From: Paeniglutamicibacter antarcticus_C | GTDB lineage: Bacteria; Actinomycetota; Actinomycetes; Actinomycetales; Micrococcaceae | Direction of reading: 5' to 3' | DNA: 64,000 nt | Assembly (NCBI RefSeq): GCF_039544305.1 | Contig: NZ_BAABLK010000034.1 | Location: 186,001 to 250,000 of the forward strand | Part shown: positions 17,294 to 26,693 of the stretch, one piece after another | Position numbering within the stretch: position 1 is the stretch's first letter | Layout of the letters: each line of letters begins with the position of its first letter | Program-made: the position numbers and the translations under genes | The notes under the pieces: model-generated | Told to the model about the DNA's origin: nothing | Database searches by the model: none | Seen by the model: only the letters and a program-made list of their open reading frames with translations

Positions 17294-18342
17294 GTCCCAC
17301 GCCGGTCCGTCAAGGGCGCCCGGAGGAGATGGCGCAGGACCCGGGGTTCCGGGCGCTGCTCACCAGCGCCAGCGACGCCACCGGCGATGCACTTGATACC
17401 CTGATCCGCGGCCTGGGCAACATGGCATTGCTGGTGGTGCCCGATGAGCGCGGCGGCGGGCCCGTGGCACTGGCGCTGTATCGACGGCTGGACTGCGTTG
17501 CGGTGCAGATCGAATACCTTGCGGTTCACCAGGCGCACCGGCACAGTGGCATGGCAACCGCCCTGGTGCACCGGGTCCAAGCGGACACCGGCGCCATGGT
17601 GGTGGCCTGCACCGATGACGACGCCGTCGGGTTCTATCGCGCCGCCGGCTTCCACACCAGCGATTCGGCGCCCGATCCGCGCTGGCCTGCGCGCAGACGA
17701 TACCTGTGCGTGCTGCCCCGCATGGCGCTGCTCAGGGACCTGGAAGCCGACGACGGCTCCCTTGCGTGGGTCGATGGGCCCCCCACCCCACAGCCGGTAC
17801 GTGTCGTGGCCCCCTCCCCTGCGTGGGCGCCTCAATACGCTGCGCTCGCCGAACGCCTCGGCGATGCCCTGGGGACCAGTGCATTGGCCATCGAGCACCT
17901 CGGCTCAACCTCGGTCCACGGGTTGGATGCCAAGCCGGTGATCGATGTCGTGTTGACCCTCCAAGACCCGGACAGCGAAGCGTTGTACCTCCCGTTGCTC
18001 GAGGCCGCGGGCTTTGTCCTGCGGTTGCGGGAACCGGGCTGGTACCGTCACCGGCTTCTGGTCCCCTCTGCAGGTTCGGGGCTTCCGGCGGCGAACATCC
18101 ATGTCTTTGCCCCGGGCTCGCCGGAAACCTCGCGCATGATCGCGTTCCGCGACTGGCTGCGCACCCATCATGCGGACCGCGACGCCTATGGACGCATCAA
18201 GCGGGCCGCCGCCGCGCAGATCAATGACGCCGGCGGCGGGGCAGGACTCGTGACGGACTACAACGCGGCCAAGGAACCCTTCATCCGCGGGCTCTACGAA
18301 CAGATCTTGCATGAACCCTGGGGCCCCCGGACCACGGCATAG
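17290..18342 (+). CDS. GNAT acetyltransferase fused to a GrpB-type domain
   Basis: The protein has 350 residues. Residues 1-145 look like a GNAT domain (YLAVHQAHRHSGMATALVHR is the acetyl-CoA-binding motif A; DDDAVGFYRAAGF is motif B). Residues 165-345 are a GrpB/UPF0157 domain of the nucleotidyltransferase superfamily (AIEHLGSTSVHGLDAKPVID, then NIHVFAPGSPETSRMIAFRD). The two halves are usually separate proteins. The ATG overlaps the peptidase stop (ATGA), indicating co-expression. Substrates of either domain are unknown. Confidence 0.85.
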   Translation: MSPTPVRQGRPEEMAQDPGFRALLTSASDATGDALDTLIRGLGNMALLVVPDERGGGPVALALYRRLDCVAVQIEYLAVHQAHRHSGMATALVHRVQADTGAMVVACTDDDAVGFYRAAGFHTSDSAPDPRWPARRRYLCVLPRMALLRDLEADDGSLAWVDGPPTPQPVRVVAPSPAWAPQYAALAERLGDALGTSALAIEHLGSTSVHGLDAKPVIDVVLTLQDPDSEALYLPLLEAAGFVLRLREPGWYRHRLLVPSAGSGLPAANIHVFAPGSPETSRMIAFRDWLRTHHADRDAYGRIKRAAAAQINDAGGGAGLVTDYNAAKEPFIRGLYEQILHEPWGPRTTA

Positions 18343-18441
18343 CGCAGCTTGGCCGGTGGCAGCCGGCCACGGTGACGTGGCGGTGCCCGCCGGAGCCAGC
18401 TGCCGCCGACGGGCACCGAAAGCCCTCAAGGGAAGTGTGCC

Positions 18442-18807
18442 CTAGGTGTGTTGCAGCCTGTGCGATACATCGATGCTCGGCTTGATTGCCAGCAGTGTTG
18501 CCAGCAAGGCGATTCCGCCACCGATCCATGCAGTCAGCGCCGGGATGTTGGCGCCGGCAAAGTACCCAAGCCACGGCAGGACGATGGCAAGGACCGACGC
18601 CAGGATCTGTCCGGCCTCGATTCCGTACATGTTTGGTGCCGCCAGGTTGATCGAGCCGACCACCAGCAGCAATACCCCCGCGGTGATGAGCATCGGCACG
18701 GAATTGCCGATTCCCCTGGACCATATGGGGGTCAGTGCCATGACCAGCCCAACGATGGCCACCGTCCAGTCTTCCCAACGCCTCCATCTAGGTGTCGTTC
18801 TACGCAT
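18442..18807 (-). CDS. SPW-repeat-type small membrane protein
   Basis: The protein has 121 residues with four hydrophobic segments. Two half-repeats recall the SPW family: RRWEDWTVAIVGLVMALTPI near the N-terminus and QILASVLAIVLPWLGYFAGA in the second half, although the canonical SPW triplet is replaced by TPIWS and LPWLG. Such proteins occur widely in actinobacteria and have no established role. It stands alone and is convergent with the GNAT-GrpB gene. Confidence 0.7.
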   Translation of the reverse strand: MRRTTPRWRRWEDWTVAIVGLVMALTPIWSRGIGNSVPMLITAGVLLLVVGSINLAAPNMYGIEAGQILASVLAIVLPWLGYFAGANIPALTAWIGGGIALLATLLAIKPSIDVSHRLQHT

Positions 18808-19031
18808 TGCCGATCAACTCCTTTGAAAACAACCGGTTGTTCCACTTTTGAGTCTGCACCCAGGTCCCCAGAGACGTGTAGGGGCTTTCGTCCTGCCGCC
18901 CCCGGTTGGTTCGGGCCCGCGGCATCGGCGGACGCCCCATGGGATTACGTGGAAGTTGACGACGATGTGTCGCCCGGAAACTCGGTGTTTCCGACCCCGT
19001 GTCTTGACTTATCTCACAATTCAGGATTACC

Positions 19032-19049
19032 TAATGATCGTTCGGTAAA
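19032..19049. promoter_or_regulatory. PaaR-type operator upstream of paaI-paaK
   Basis: TAATGATCGTTCGGTAAA matches the paaA site at 13 of 18 positions. It is the weakest of the five sites but lies 20 bases before the paaI start, the same relative position as at paaA. Confidence 0.65.
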
Positions 19050-19068
19050 TAACTGAGAGGCCTCCCTC

Positions 19069-19509
19069 ATGAGCGAAACTGGCGTCGATGCGCTTCCGGC
19101 GCATCCCCTGCTGAAGAACGACTACGCATCGGAATGGCTGGGCATCGAGCTGCTCAAGGTCGATGACGGGCACGCAACGATCACCATGAAACTGCGCCAA
19201 GAGATGCTCAACGGTTTTGGCATCGCCCACGGCGGGATGATCTTCGCCTTCGCGGACACTGCTTTCGCGCTGGCCTGCAACCCCCACACCGGATCCGCGG
19301 ACACCATCACCGTGGCTTCGGGCGTAGACATCAACTTCCTCAAGCCAGGGATTCCCGGTCGGACACTCACCGCAGTGGCCGACCGTCGCCAGCAGCAAGG
19401 GCGCAGCGGAATCTACGACATCCAGATCTTCCAGAGCGTCCCCGGCGCCGAGGATGAAGTGCTTGCAGAGTTCCGCGGCCGTTCCCGCACGGTCCCCAAG
19501 CCTTCCTGA
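19069..19509 (+). CDS. paaI: Hydroxyphenylacetyl-CoA thioesterase PaaI
   Basis: The protein has 146 residues with a single hotdog fold. The catalytic region reads GIAHGGMIFAFADTAFALAC, with HGG and the acidic Asp of the PaaI family. PaaI removes dead-end CoA thioesters and so rescues CoA when the pathway stalls. It starts 20 bases after a PaaR-type site and is followed after 50 bases by paaK, so the two are likely co-transcribed. Confidence 0.92.
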   Translation: MSETGVDALPAHPLLKNDYASEWLGIELLKVDDGHATITMKLRQEMLNGFGIAHGGMIFAFADTAFALACNPHTGSADTITVASGVDINFLKPGIPGRTLTAVADRRQQQGRSGIYDIQIFQSVPGAEDEVLAEFRGRSRTVPKPS

Positions 19510-19559
19510 GCACCCGCTCTCTTCCCGTTATAAAAACCCACCGCGCGTTAGGCCAAGAC

Positions 19560-20879
19560 ATGACCCAGACATCCACCCGGATCGAACTGCCCAACCCACT
19601 GGATCCAGAAGAGACCATGAGCCGCGACCAGATCGAATCGATCCAGCTCGCGCGCCTGAAGGAAACCTTGGCCTATGCCTACGATCGCGTTCCCCTGTAT
19701 CGGGAGAAGTACGACACCGCAGGGGTTCACCCCACGGACTTGAAGGAACTCTCCGACCTGGCCAAGTTCCCCTTCACCGAAAAGGAAGACCTGCGCAAGA
19801 CCTACCCCTTCGGCATGTTTGCCGTCCCGCAGCACGAGGTCGCACGCCTCCATGCCTCTTCGGGCACCACCGGTCGCGCCACCGTTGTCGGCTACACCCA
19901 GAAGGACCTCGACGACTGGGCCAAGCTCGGCGCTCGCTGCCTGCGCCTCGCGGGCGTCAAACCGGGCTGGAAGGTCCACAACGCATACGGCTACGGTTTG
20001 TTCACCGGCGGTCTGGGAGCCCACGCAGCCGCCGAACACCTGGGGACCACCGTGATCCCGATGTCCGGAGGCCAGACCGAAAAGCAGATCACGCTCATCC
20101 AGGACTTCGAACCCGATGCAATCCTGGCCACGCCGACCTACCTGCTGACCATCGGCGATGCCATGCAGCGCCAGGGCCTGGACCCTCGCAAGACATCCCT
20201 GAAGACCGCGGTGTGCGGAGCGGAGCCGTGGACCGAGGAAATGCGCCACGAGCTAGAGGTCATGTTCGACCTTGACGCGTGCGACATCTACGGGCTTTCA
20301 GAGGTCATGGGCCCCGGGGTTGCGGGGGAGTCACACGAAACCAAGGACGGCAACCACATCTGGGAGGACCACTTCCGCCCGGAGATCATTGACGCCTTCG
20401 ATGACACCCAGGTCCTCGGCGACGGCCAGCACGGCGAGCTGGTCTTCACCGCGTTGACCAAGCAGGCACTGCCGATCATCCGCTACCGCACCCACGACCT
20501 CTCCCGTCTGTTGCCGGGCACCGCCCGCGAGGGACACCGCCGGATGGGCCGCATCACCGGGCGAAGCGATGACATGATTATTCTGCGCGGGGTGAATCTG
20601 TTCCCCTCACAGATCGAGGAAATCGCGCTGAGGATCCCGGGTCTGTCCCCGCACTTCCAGCTGGAGATCACCCGGCCGGACCGTATGGACCAGCTCGCCG
20701 TCCGCATCGAGCGCCGTGAGGATTGTGATTCGGACCGCGCGATCCAGGCCGGCAAGGACCTGGCCAAGCAAATCAAGATCCATGTCGGTTCCTCGTGCGC
20801 CATCGAGGTCGTGGTCCCCGGTTCCCTGGCCCGTTCCTCGGGCAAGTTGCGCCGCATCTACGACCTGCGTGAGAAGTAA
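19560..20879 (+). CDS. paaK: Phenylacetate-CoA ligase PaaK
   Basis: The protein has 439 residues, the family length. The P-loop is HASSGTTGRATVVGY, the adenylate-binding motif is YGLSEVMGPGVAGE, and the hinge region is GRSDDMIILRGVNLFPSQIE. It activates phenylacetate with ATP and CoA, the first step of the pathway. The body ends in SSGKLRRIYDLREK. A strong bidirectional-type hairpin follows 15 bases after the stop. Confidence 0.97.
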   Translation: MTQTSTRIELPNPLDPEETMSRDQIESIQLARLKETLAYAYDRVPLYREKYDTAGVHPTDLKELSDLAKFPFTEKEDLRKTYPFGMFAVPQHEVARLHASSGTTGRATVVGYTQKDLDDWAKLGARCLRLAGVKPGWKVHNAYGYGLFTGGLGAHAAAEHLGTTVIPMSGGQTEKQITLIQDFEPDAILATPTYLLTIGDAMQRQGLDPRKTSLKTAVCGAEPWTEEMRHELEVMFDLDACDIYGLSEVMGPGVAGESHETKDGNHIWEDHFRPEIIDAFDDTQVLGDGQHGELVFTALTKQALPIIRYRTHDLSRLLPGTAREGHRRMGRITGRSDDMIILRGVNLFPSQIEEIALRIPGLSPHFQLEITRPDRMDQLAVRIERREDCDSDRAIQAGKDLAKQIKIHVGSSCAIEVVVPGSLARSSGKLRRIYDLREK

Positions 20880-20894
20880 AGGCAAAGCCCGTGA

Positions 20895-20937
20895 TTTGGG
20901 GGTGCTGGAATGGCTTGCCCATTCCAGCACCCCCAAA
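20895..20937 (+). terminator. Rho-independent terminator of paaI-paaK
   Basis: A 19-bp perfect inverted repeat (20895-20913 against 20919-20937) has a five-base loop. The 5' arm starts TTTGGGGGTGCTGG. No long U-run follows on the plus strand, but the stem is very stable and separates paaK from paaR. Confidence 0.88.
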
Positions 20938-20961
20938 CTGGCTTAACGCTCGATGCTTACC

Positions 20962-20979
20962 GACCGACCGTTCGTGAGA
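20962..20979. promoter_or_regulatory. PaaR-type operator upstream of the TetR gene
   Basis: GACCGACCGTTCGTGAGA shares the GACCGTTCGT core with the paaA site. It ends 13 bases before the ATG of the regulator, as expected for autoregulation. Confidence 0.75.
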
Positions 20980-20991
20980 CAATGAGGAACT

Positions 20992-21609
20992 ATGACTGCC
21001 AGCATTGCGAACCCATCGCCAACCAAGCGAGGTCGGCCCGGATACGACCAGGAATCCGTCCTCTCCATTGCCGTGGAGGTATTCAACATGCACGGCTACG
21101 ACGCCACCTCGATGGGCAAGCTTGCAGAGCATCTGGGCATCAGCAAATCTGCGATCTACCACCATGTCCCTTCCAAGGGCGATCTGCTGCGGCTGGCTCT
21201 TGACGAAGCACTGGTTCCCCTTGAGGCAATCGCCCGGGATGAACGTGCCAGCAAAGGCACCGCCGAGGAACGGCTGAAGTTCTTCCTGCGCTCAACCATC
21301 CGGGTCTTGGTCAAGCGCCAGCAGTACGTCACCTTGCTGTTGCGGTTGCGCGGGAACACCGAAATCGAACGCGACGCACTCCAACGCCGCCGCGCGGTGG
21401 ATCGCAAGGTCTCCGACCTGGTGGTCGAGGCTCAGCAGGAAGGCTCCTTACGCAGCGACATCGATCCGCGCACGGCTACCCGCCTGCTCTTTGGCACGAT
21501 CAACTCCCTGGTCGAGTGGTTCCGTGACGACGGGGACGTCACCTCCCAGCAGGTCGAGGACCATGCCATCACCATGATGTTCGATGGGTTACACAAGCGC
21601 GCTCAATAG
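20992..21609 (+). CDS. paaR: TetR-family regulator, probable PaaR
   Basis: The protein has 205 residues. The N-terminal HTH reads DQESVLSIAVEVFNMHGYDA, TSMGKLAEHLGISKSAIYHH and VPSKGDLL, a standard TetR fold. The C-terminal ligand domain (residues 75-200) is of the TetR_C family seen in PaaR of actinobacteria and Thermus. It lies directly after paaK and has its own copy of the operator found before all other paa units. Phenylacetyl-CoA as inducer is family knowledge; specificity here is inferred from location and shared sites. Confidence 0.85.
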   Translation: MTASIANPSPTKRGRPGYDQESVLSIAVEVFNMHGYDATSMGKLAEHLGISKSAIYHHVPSKGDLLRLALDEALVPLEAIARDERASKGTAEERLKFFLRSTIRVLVKRQQYVTLLLRLRGNTEIERDALQRRRAVDRKVSDLVVEAQQEGSLRSDIDPRTATRLLFGTINSLVEWFRDDGDVTSQQVEDHAITMMFDGLHKRAQ

Positions 21610-21696
21610 CGGCGCCAATCCGATCACCGGCTACGCTCGATAGCTGAGACACAGCAAGGCCCCACCGTTTTTCTTTGTGAATAGGCAGTATTTTTC

Positions 21697-22401
21697 GTGG
21701 ACGAACTCTTCTACAATCTTTTTTCCCAGGCCCCGGGAACGGATTCCGGAACCCAGGTTGCACTCTTTTCGGTCTCGGCACTGCTGAGTTTCATCGCCAT
21801 GGTGTTGCTGGCCCGGCGCAACGACCTTGGCTGGTGGGCTCAAATCCTGGCGGTCTTCGCGGGTCCCCTGGTCATTGCCCTGCAGTTCCAAGAGCGCTCC
21901 TTCCTCTTCTACGCGGTGCCGGCACTGTTGGCTGCCGCCTTTGGCCTCTGGCGATTCTCCCGCTTCGAGAATGCTGGGCGCTTCGGCCGCAAGGTCGTCC
22001 AACGCGGCTTCGGCATCAAATCATTGCTGGTCGGCGTAGTCCTGCTGGCCGTCTTCGCCGCCTTGCGCATGGGTCGCATGCTCACCACCGGGTTCATCTT
22101 CACCGATGGGACAACCTCCCTGTGGGTCTCGCTGGCCGCAGAGGCGGCACTGGTAGTTGCGCTGATAGGCGTTGCCTGCGGCTACCGCTGGGCATGGTTG
22201 GCGGCTTCGGTCTCCTCCATTGCCTACATCATCGTGCTCTTTGGCAACAACCCCGCGCTGGGATTGCTTGGCGTCACGGTGTTCCAGGCCTTGGCCGGGA
22301 TCTACGGCTGGTTTACGTGGCGCAACCAGCACACCAAGGAATCGCTGGAAGCCGATATGCAGTCGACAGCCAAGTATCCGCCGAGCCCCTACACCGCGTA
22401 G
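21697..22401 (+). CDS. pnuC: Nicotinamide mononucleotide transporter-like protein (PnuC)
   Basis: The protein has 234 residues from a GTG at 21697 (MDELFYNLFSQAPG). Six to seven hydrophobic helices are predicted by eye. The diagnostic C-terminal helix is TVFQALAGIYGWFTWRN, matching PnuC carriers, which import nicotinamide riboside or NMN for NAD synthesis. No NadR or other NAD gene is adjacent, so substrate assignment is by family only. It is 87 bases downstream of the TetR gene and might be read from its own promoter. Confidence 0.65.
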   Translation: MDELFYNLFSQAPGTDSGTQVALFSVSALLSFIAMVLLARRNDLGWWAQILAVFAGPLVIALQFQERSFLFYAVPALLAAAFGLWRFSRFENAGRFGRKVVQRGFGIKSLLVGVVLLAVFAALRMGRMLTTGFIFTDGTTSLWVSLAAEAALVVALIGVACGYRWAWLAASVSSIAYIIVLFGNNPALGLLGVTVFQALAGIYGWFTWRNQHTKESLEADMQSTAKYPPSPYTA

Positions 22402-22480
22402 CCTTGCCACTGCAGATACGGGCCGATGAAATAACGACAGCGCTAGAAGGCTGCGTGCCGCACGCCGGCGCAAGCGCCGC

Positions 22481-22822
22481 ATGAGTCGGGTCGATAACGA
22501 CCTCAACGAGGTTCAATGGGGTGCGCTCAGGGATGCATGGGGCGGCTGCGCATATTGCGGATCCAGCGAAGCAACCATGCAACGTGACTGCGTCCAGCCG
22601 ATATCCCGCGGCGGACGGTACACCCTCGAAAACGTCGTCCCGGCATGTGGCACCTGCAACGCAAGCAAGGGCAACCGCGAGGTGACCTCGTGGATGCGGC
22701 GTCGCGTGCTTGATGAACGTGCATTCCTCGCTCGCTGCTTCACGATCCAGCGCGTGCTGGCCCGGACGCTGGCGTTGGACTCCAACGCCGAGAGGCCACC
22801 TGTTCCCCCTGGAACCGCATAG
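22481..22822 (+). CDS. Small HNH endonuclease-like protein
   Basis: The protein has 113 residues. Zinc-binding pairs are CAYCGS and CGTCNASKGNR; between them lies RDCVQPISRGGRYTLENVVP. The usual first histidine of the DHxxPxSRGG motif is Cys here (DCVQPISRGG), while the NVVPAC..CN..K part is standard. The protein may therefore be a nuclease variant or a DNA-binding relative. No phage or restriction genes are near. The ribosome binding site is weak, so the start is uncertain. Confidence 0.75.
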   Translation: MSRVDNDLNEVQWGALRDAWGGCAYCGSSEATMQRDCVQPISRGGRYTLENVVPACGTCNASKGNREVTSWMRRRVLDERAFLARCFTIQRVLARTLALDSNAERPPVPPGTA

Positions 22823-22844
22823 CATCGGCATCCCAGGTTGCTAA

Positions 22845-24065
22845 TCAGTGCTCCGTGGCGGTTGTGGTCCTCAGCGATGGGTTCCGATGCAACGTGAGGA
22901 TCGGCCCCAAGGCCATGTTCAGGCTTATGAAGCGCATGGCAATATCCCGGACCATGCAGGGCACCCGACCGGTGCGGAGCATGATCTTGGCCAGCTGACG
23001 GGAATTCTCATGCGCGGCAATAACGCACGGACGTTGCCGGCGCGCGTAGTCCTTCAGCGACTCTTGGACACCGGCTGCGCTGACACCACAGAGCTGCGCG
23101 GCCAATATCGCTGCCGATTCCAGCGCCATGGCCGCGCCGATGCCTGCCGTGGGAAGGAAGTCGGCCGCCGCGTCCCCAAGGAGCACTGCCCTTCCCTGTG
23201 CCCAGCGGTTGCAACGGGTGTTAGAAAGCTTCCAATAGTAGGGCCCCGAGCCGCTCCGATGGCTGAAAACGCCTGGGCGTTGGACTCATCCACGCGGCTC
23301 AGCCGTTTTCGGGCGCTGCATCCGAATGCTGCCGGACCAACAGCGGTTGCAGTGCGTGGACCTCGGAGAAAGACGCCAACCTTGTCGCGGAGCGGATATC
23401 TCACGATAAAGAAGCCGCGGCCCCAGGTTTCGGCATACAAATCGCTCTGGGTCGGGTTGGCATCCGCCCACACCACCCAGCCTCCCCAGCCGGTGTCGAA
23501 CTCCTCGACATCACCGGCATCCACGACCAGGTCCCGAGTCGTTGAATGCATCCCATCGGCGGCGATCACCAGATCGAAGCGCGCATCAATCAAACCATCT
23601 GCAGTGTTGATTCCCACCGCGGCCCCGAGTTCGTCTTGCCCCACGTAGCCAACGCTGGTCCCGAAGCTTACCGGCAAACTTCCCCCGGACATCACTTGGA
23701 TCAGTTCTCCGCGTTCGATGCCCCCATACCTGCCGTACGCGCAGAGCACCGCATCAAACGAGTACGTACGCACTTCCCGACCATGGCTCGAGCTCAGCCG
23801 ATAGCGACGCATCGTCATGCTGCGATCCCTATACTCCTCCCACACGCCCGCACGACGTAACGGCTCATCGACAAGCGGCATCAGTCCCAGCATGTAGCCG
23901 CCACCCGTTCGGGCTTGCGCACGTTCCAGCAGCACCGGATGCAGTCCTTGTTCACGCAGCAGCCTGGCAACACACTCCGGCGACCCCCGCACCAACGATG
24001 AGTACGCGCAGCGAATCCTGGGCGGCAGCCTCGATTTGCTCGGCGAGCGAAGTGTCCTGCAGCAT
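22845..24065 (-). pseudogene. FAD-dependent monooxygenase with two frameshifts
   Basis: The gene opens at 24065 with MLQDTSLAEQIEAAAQDSLR and the FAD Rossmann motif VLIVGAGVAGV. A one-base shift near 23968 moves the frame to VARLLREQGLHPVLLERAQA. The middle (DLVIAADGMHSTTRDLV) is normal for group A flavoprotein monooxygenases. A second shift near 23240 leads to YYWKLSNTRCNRWAQGRAVL and LGDAAADFLPTAGIGAAMAL, the GD motif. Together the pieces make one full-length protein of about 400 residues. With only two single-base indels it is either recently broken or a sequencing artefact. Confidence 0.85.
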
Positions 24066-24299
24066 CGGTCCGGCTCTCTCCTTCAACGTCCAATCCTCCT
24101 TTCAGCCTAGAGGCTTCCGGCGCAGCTCCACCCCCCTCCGCCCGCATCCTTTCCGCATTCGAAGCCAAGCACCTGGGCTTTGGTTAGTGGCCTCGTCATA
24201 CCGCCGGCTCCCAGCACCCCTGCCTTGGGTCCTGTGTGCCTGGCCCCCGAGCCGTCGCACGGTCGTTTCTGACCACTGATGCCGCCGATGCGGACCCCC

Positions 24300-24876
24300 A
24301 TGCGAGGACTGACGTACTACGTGGCGATGAGCAGGGACGGCAAGATCGCAGCTCCGGACGGCGACTTCAGTGCGTTCGGGCCAAGCGGGGACCATATGGA
24401 GGTGATCCTCGAAGAATACGCCGACACGATCCCGGCGCACGTCCAATCCGTACTCGGGCTGCATGCCGATGGATCGAGGTTCGACACGGTGCTCATGGGA
24501 TGGAACACCTATATCCCACGCACTGGATGCCGGCATCGCCAGCCCCTACCCACACCTGAACCAGGTCGTGGTTTCCCGCCAACCCCGCACCGGTCCCTCG
24601 GAGATCACCTTCCGTGCAAATCCTTGCGCCACCATCCGCAAGCTGCGTCGCCGAGCCGGAACGGGAATCTGGGTGGCCGGCGGCGGTCTTCCAGCCGGTT
24701 CATTTTTCGCTGAAATCGATCATCTGACCCTCAAGATCAACCCGGTCGCCCTCGGGGACGAGATATCCCTGTTCGGGGGCATGGCCTACGATCCAAGGCA
24801 GTTCAAGCGCACACGTTTTCGTGCGTTCGACTCCGGGGTGGTCATCGCCGAGTACTCCCGTGCCACGCCCCGGTAG
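24300..24876 (+). pseudogene. Frameshifted dihydrofolate reductase-fold (RibD C-terminal) protein
   Basis: The N-terminal part reads MRGLTYYVAMSRDGKIAAPD and FDTVLMGWNTYI. A single-base shift near 24520 then moves the frame to HALDAGIASPYPHLNQVVVS, followed by GTGIWVAGGGLPAGSFFAEI and GDEISLFGG, the second half of a RibD_C/DHFR-like reductase. The reconstructed protein is about 190 residues, normal for the family. Substrate is unknown. As with the flavoprotein next to it, one indel separates it from an intact gene. Confidence 0.8.
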
Positions 24877-25077
24877 CAACTCGCGCGCAGAACGCGCCAG
24901 CAAAGCCGGCACGTGGGTGACGTCATTTCTGGGTTGCCGCTCCCCGATCCGTGCTTACGAAGCATGAGCGTGCCACAGCGAGCAGGTGCCCGATCGACGT
25001 TTCTTGCTTTGTCGTCCAGGCACCTGGCCTACTGCAACGGCGTTGGCCCGTCCTGCGTGCTGTTGTTGTTGCCATCC

Positions 25078-25791
25078 TTACCGCACGATCGCGGTTCGGA
25101 GCAGCTTCCAGGTACCGAGCGCCGAAAGGATGATCGCAACCATTGCCGCCACGGCGAGCCACCATAGCTTGAACGCCGCGAGGATGGTCGGGCCCGAGGG
25201 GATAATGATGATTAGCGCGACAATGAGCACCAGGGCTGTCCCTATCCCGATCATTTGTGGTCCGCGTGCTCCGAACCGAATCCACGAGGCCCCGAAGACG
25301 CCGCCGATTGAGAGCATCGATAGGGTCGCGAGGAACACAATCGGCAGCAGCCGGCCAAGATCCCCGGCACCGAGCACATGGATGTCAAATACATAGAACC
25401 CGGCGAACCAGTGGTTGGTTGCCAGTTCAAGCGTCGTGAGCACTGCCAAGGCAACGGCCATGGCAGCCGAGACGATCACCGACCACAGCAGGGTGCCGGC
25501 CACAAACGAGCGCCGGGTTGCGCCCAGCGTCAGTGCGAAGGGGAACGTGGTGGCGATGGATTGCACGCCGAGGTACACGAGGAAACCGGGAAGCGCATAC
25601 GCCATTCCGGGATTGACCTGTGAGCCCTGGATCCAATCAGGCGTTCCGGGGAGGCTTCCGGAGCGCCAGAACAGCAGCGAGATCAACACCGAGATCACGG
25701 CAACCGTCACAATGATGTACAGCGGCACCAAGAAAGTCGTCTCACGCTTGTTCAGATGCAGCTTCGTTGTTGCGGGAATGATGACACTCAT
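25078..25791 (-). CDS. ABC transporter permease-like membrane protein
   Basis: The protein has 237 residues with about six membrane helices (centred near residues 30, 70, 110, 150, 180 and 215). It has no recognisable motif beyond hydrophobicity, but it begins two bases after the ABC ATPase gene ends and is the third gene of a GntR-ATPase-permease operon. Similar three-gene sets are linked to export or sensing of cell-wall-active compounds in Gram-positives (YtrAB type). The substrate cannot be told from the sequence. Confidence 0.75.
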   Translation of the reverse strand: MSVIIPATTKLHLNKRETTFLVPLYIIVTVAVISVLISLLFWRSGSLPGTPDWIQGSQVNPGMAYALPGFLVYLGVQSIATTFPFALTLGATRRSFVAGTLLWSVIVSAAMAVALAVLTTLELATNHWFAGFYVFDIHVLGAGDLGRLLPIVFLATLSMLSIGGVFGASWIRFGARGPQMIGIGTALVLIVALIIIIPSGPTILAAFKLWWLAVAAMVAIILSALGTWKLLRTAIVR

Positions 25792-25793
25792 GC

Positions 25794-26693
25794 TTACTCA
25801 GCTTCTTTCGTTTCAGGGAACCCGGATTCGTCCGCCCCGTAGGCGGAGACGAGTTCCTGCAGCGACGGGCGGGCGACTTGTACGCCGTTTGCCACAGCCC
25901 GATCGCGAAGTACTTCATCGATCGGTCCGGCTGCTGTCACCGATGTCAGTGCTCCAACGGATTTCCTTTCCAGCACGGTGCGTCCAGCCAACAATTTCGC
26001 TACGGCATCGGTGTTTCCACTGAGGATGTATGCCTCGTCGCGTGCCTGCTCGGCGTCCCCATCGACCACGACACGGCCCTTGTCCAGAATCACGACCCGG
26101 TCAAGAAGCGATGCGGATTCCTCGATGAGGTGGGTCGAGAGCACGATGGTGCGTGGGTGCTCGGCATAGTCACGAATCAATACTTCGTGGAAAAGCGCGC
26201 GCGCGGTGACGTCCAGCCCCAGATAAGGCTCGTCGAGCAGGGTGATAGAAGCACGCGAGGCAAGACCCAGCACGATCGCAATCGCTGAGAGTTGACCCCG
26301 GGAGAGCTTCTTCAGTGGGGTCTTGGCTGGGATCCGGAGCCTCTCAACAAGTTCCGCTGCAAGTTCCGAACTCCAGTTGGGAGCGAAATCTGGAGCGATC
26401 CGCAGCACGTGGTGCAGCTTGTAATCATCCGGGTAGCGCTGGTTGTCCCGGACGTAGATGATCTGGGACAACGTCGCGGCATGCTCAAACGGGGTATGCC
26501 CCAAGACTTCGATCCGGCCCTCGGAGGGCCGGTCCTGGCCGGCAATGATCGACATGATCGTTGTCTTGCCCGCGCCGTTGCGACCCAGAAGGCCAATGAT
26601 GGAATGGGGTGGTACGACGAAACTGACGTCATCGAGCGCTTTGACGCTGCCGAAGCTGCGGGTGACGTTCTGGATGTCAATGGCGTTGGTCAT
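25794..26693 (-). CDS. ABC transporter ATPase of a GntR-linked exporter
   Basis: The protein has 299 residues. Walker A is GLLGRNGAGKTTIMSIIAGQ, the signature is the variant LSRGQLSAIAIVLGLA, and Walker B is ASITLLDEPYLGLD followed by the switch His in LSTHLIEE. The C-terminal 80 residues form an accessory domain typical of drug- or bacitracin-type exporters. The start overlaps the GntR stop by four bases. Confidence 0.9.
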   Translation of the reverse strand: MTNAIDIQNVTRSFGSVKALDDVSFVVPPHSIIGLLGRNGAGKTTIMSIIAGQDRPSEGRIEVLGHTPFEHAATLSQIIYVRDNQRYPDDYKLHHVLRIAPDFAPNWSSELAAELVERLRIPAKTPLKKLSRGQLSAIAIVLGLASRASITLLDEPYLGLDVTARALFHEVLIRDYAEHPRTIVLSTHLIEESASLLDRVVILDKGRVVVDGDAEQARDEAYILSGNTDAVAKLLAGRTVLERKSVGALTSVTAAGPIDEVLRDRAVANGVQVARPSLQELVSAYGADESGFPETKEAE

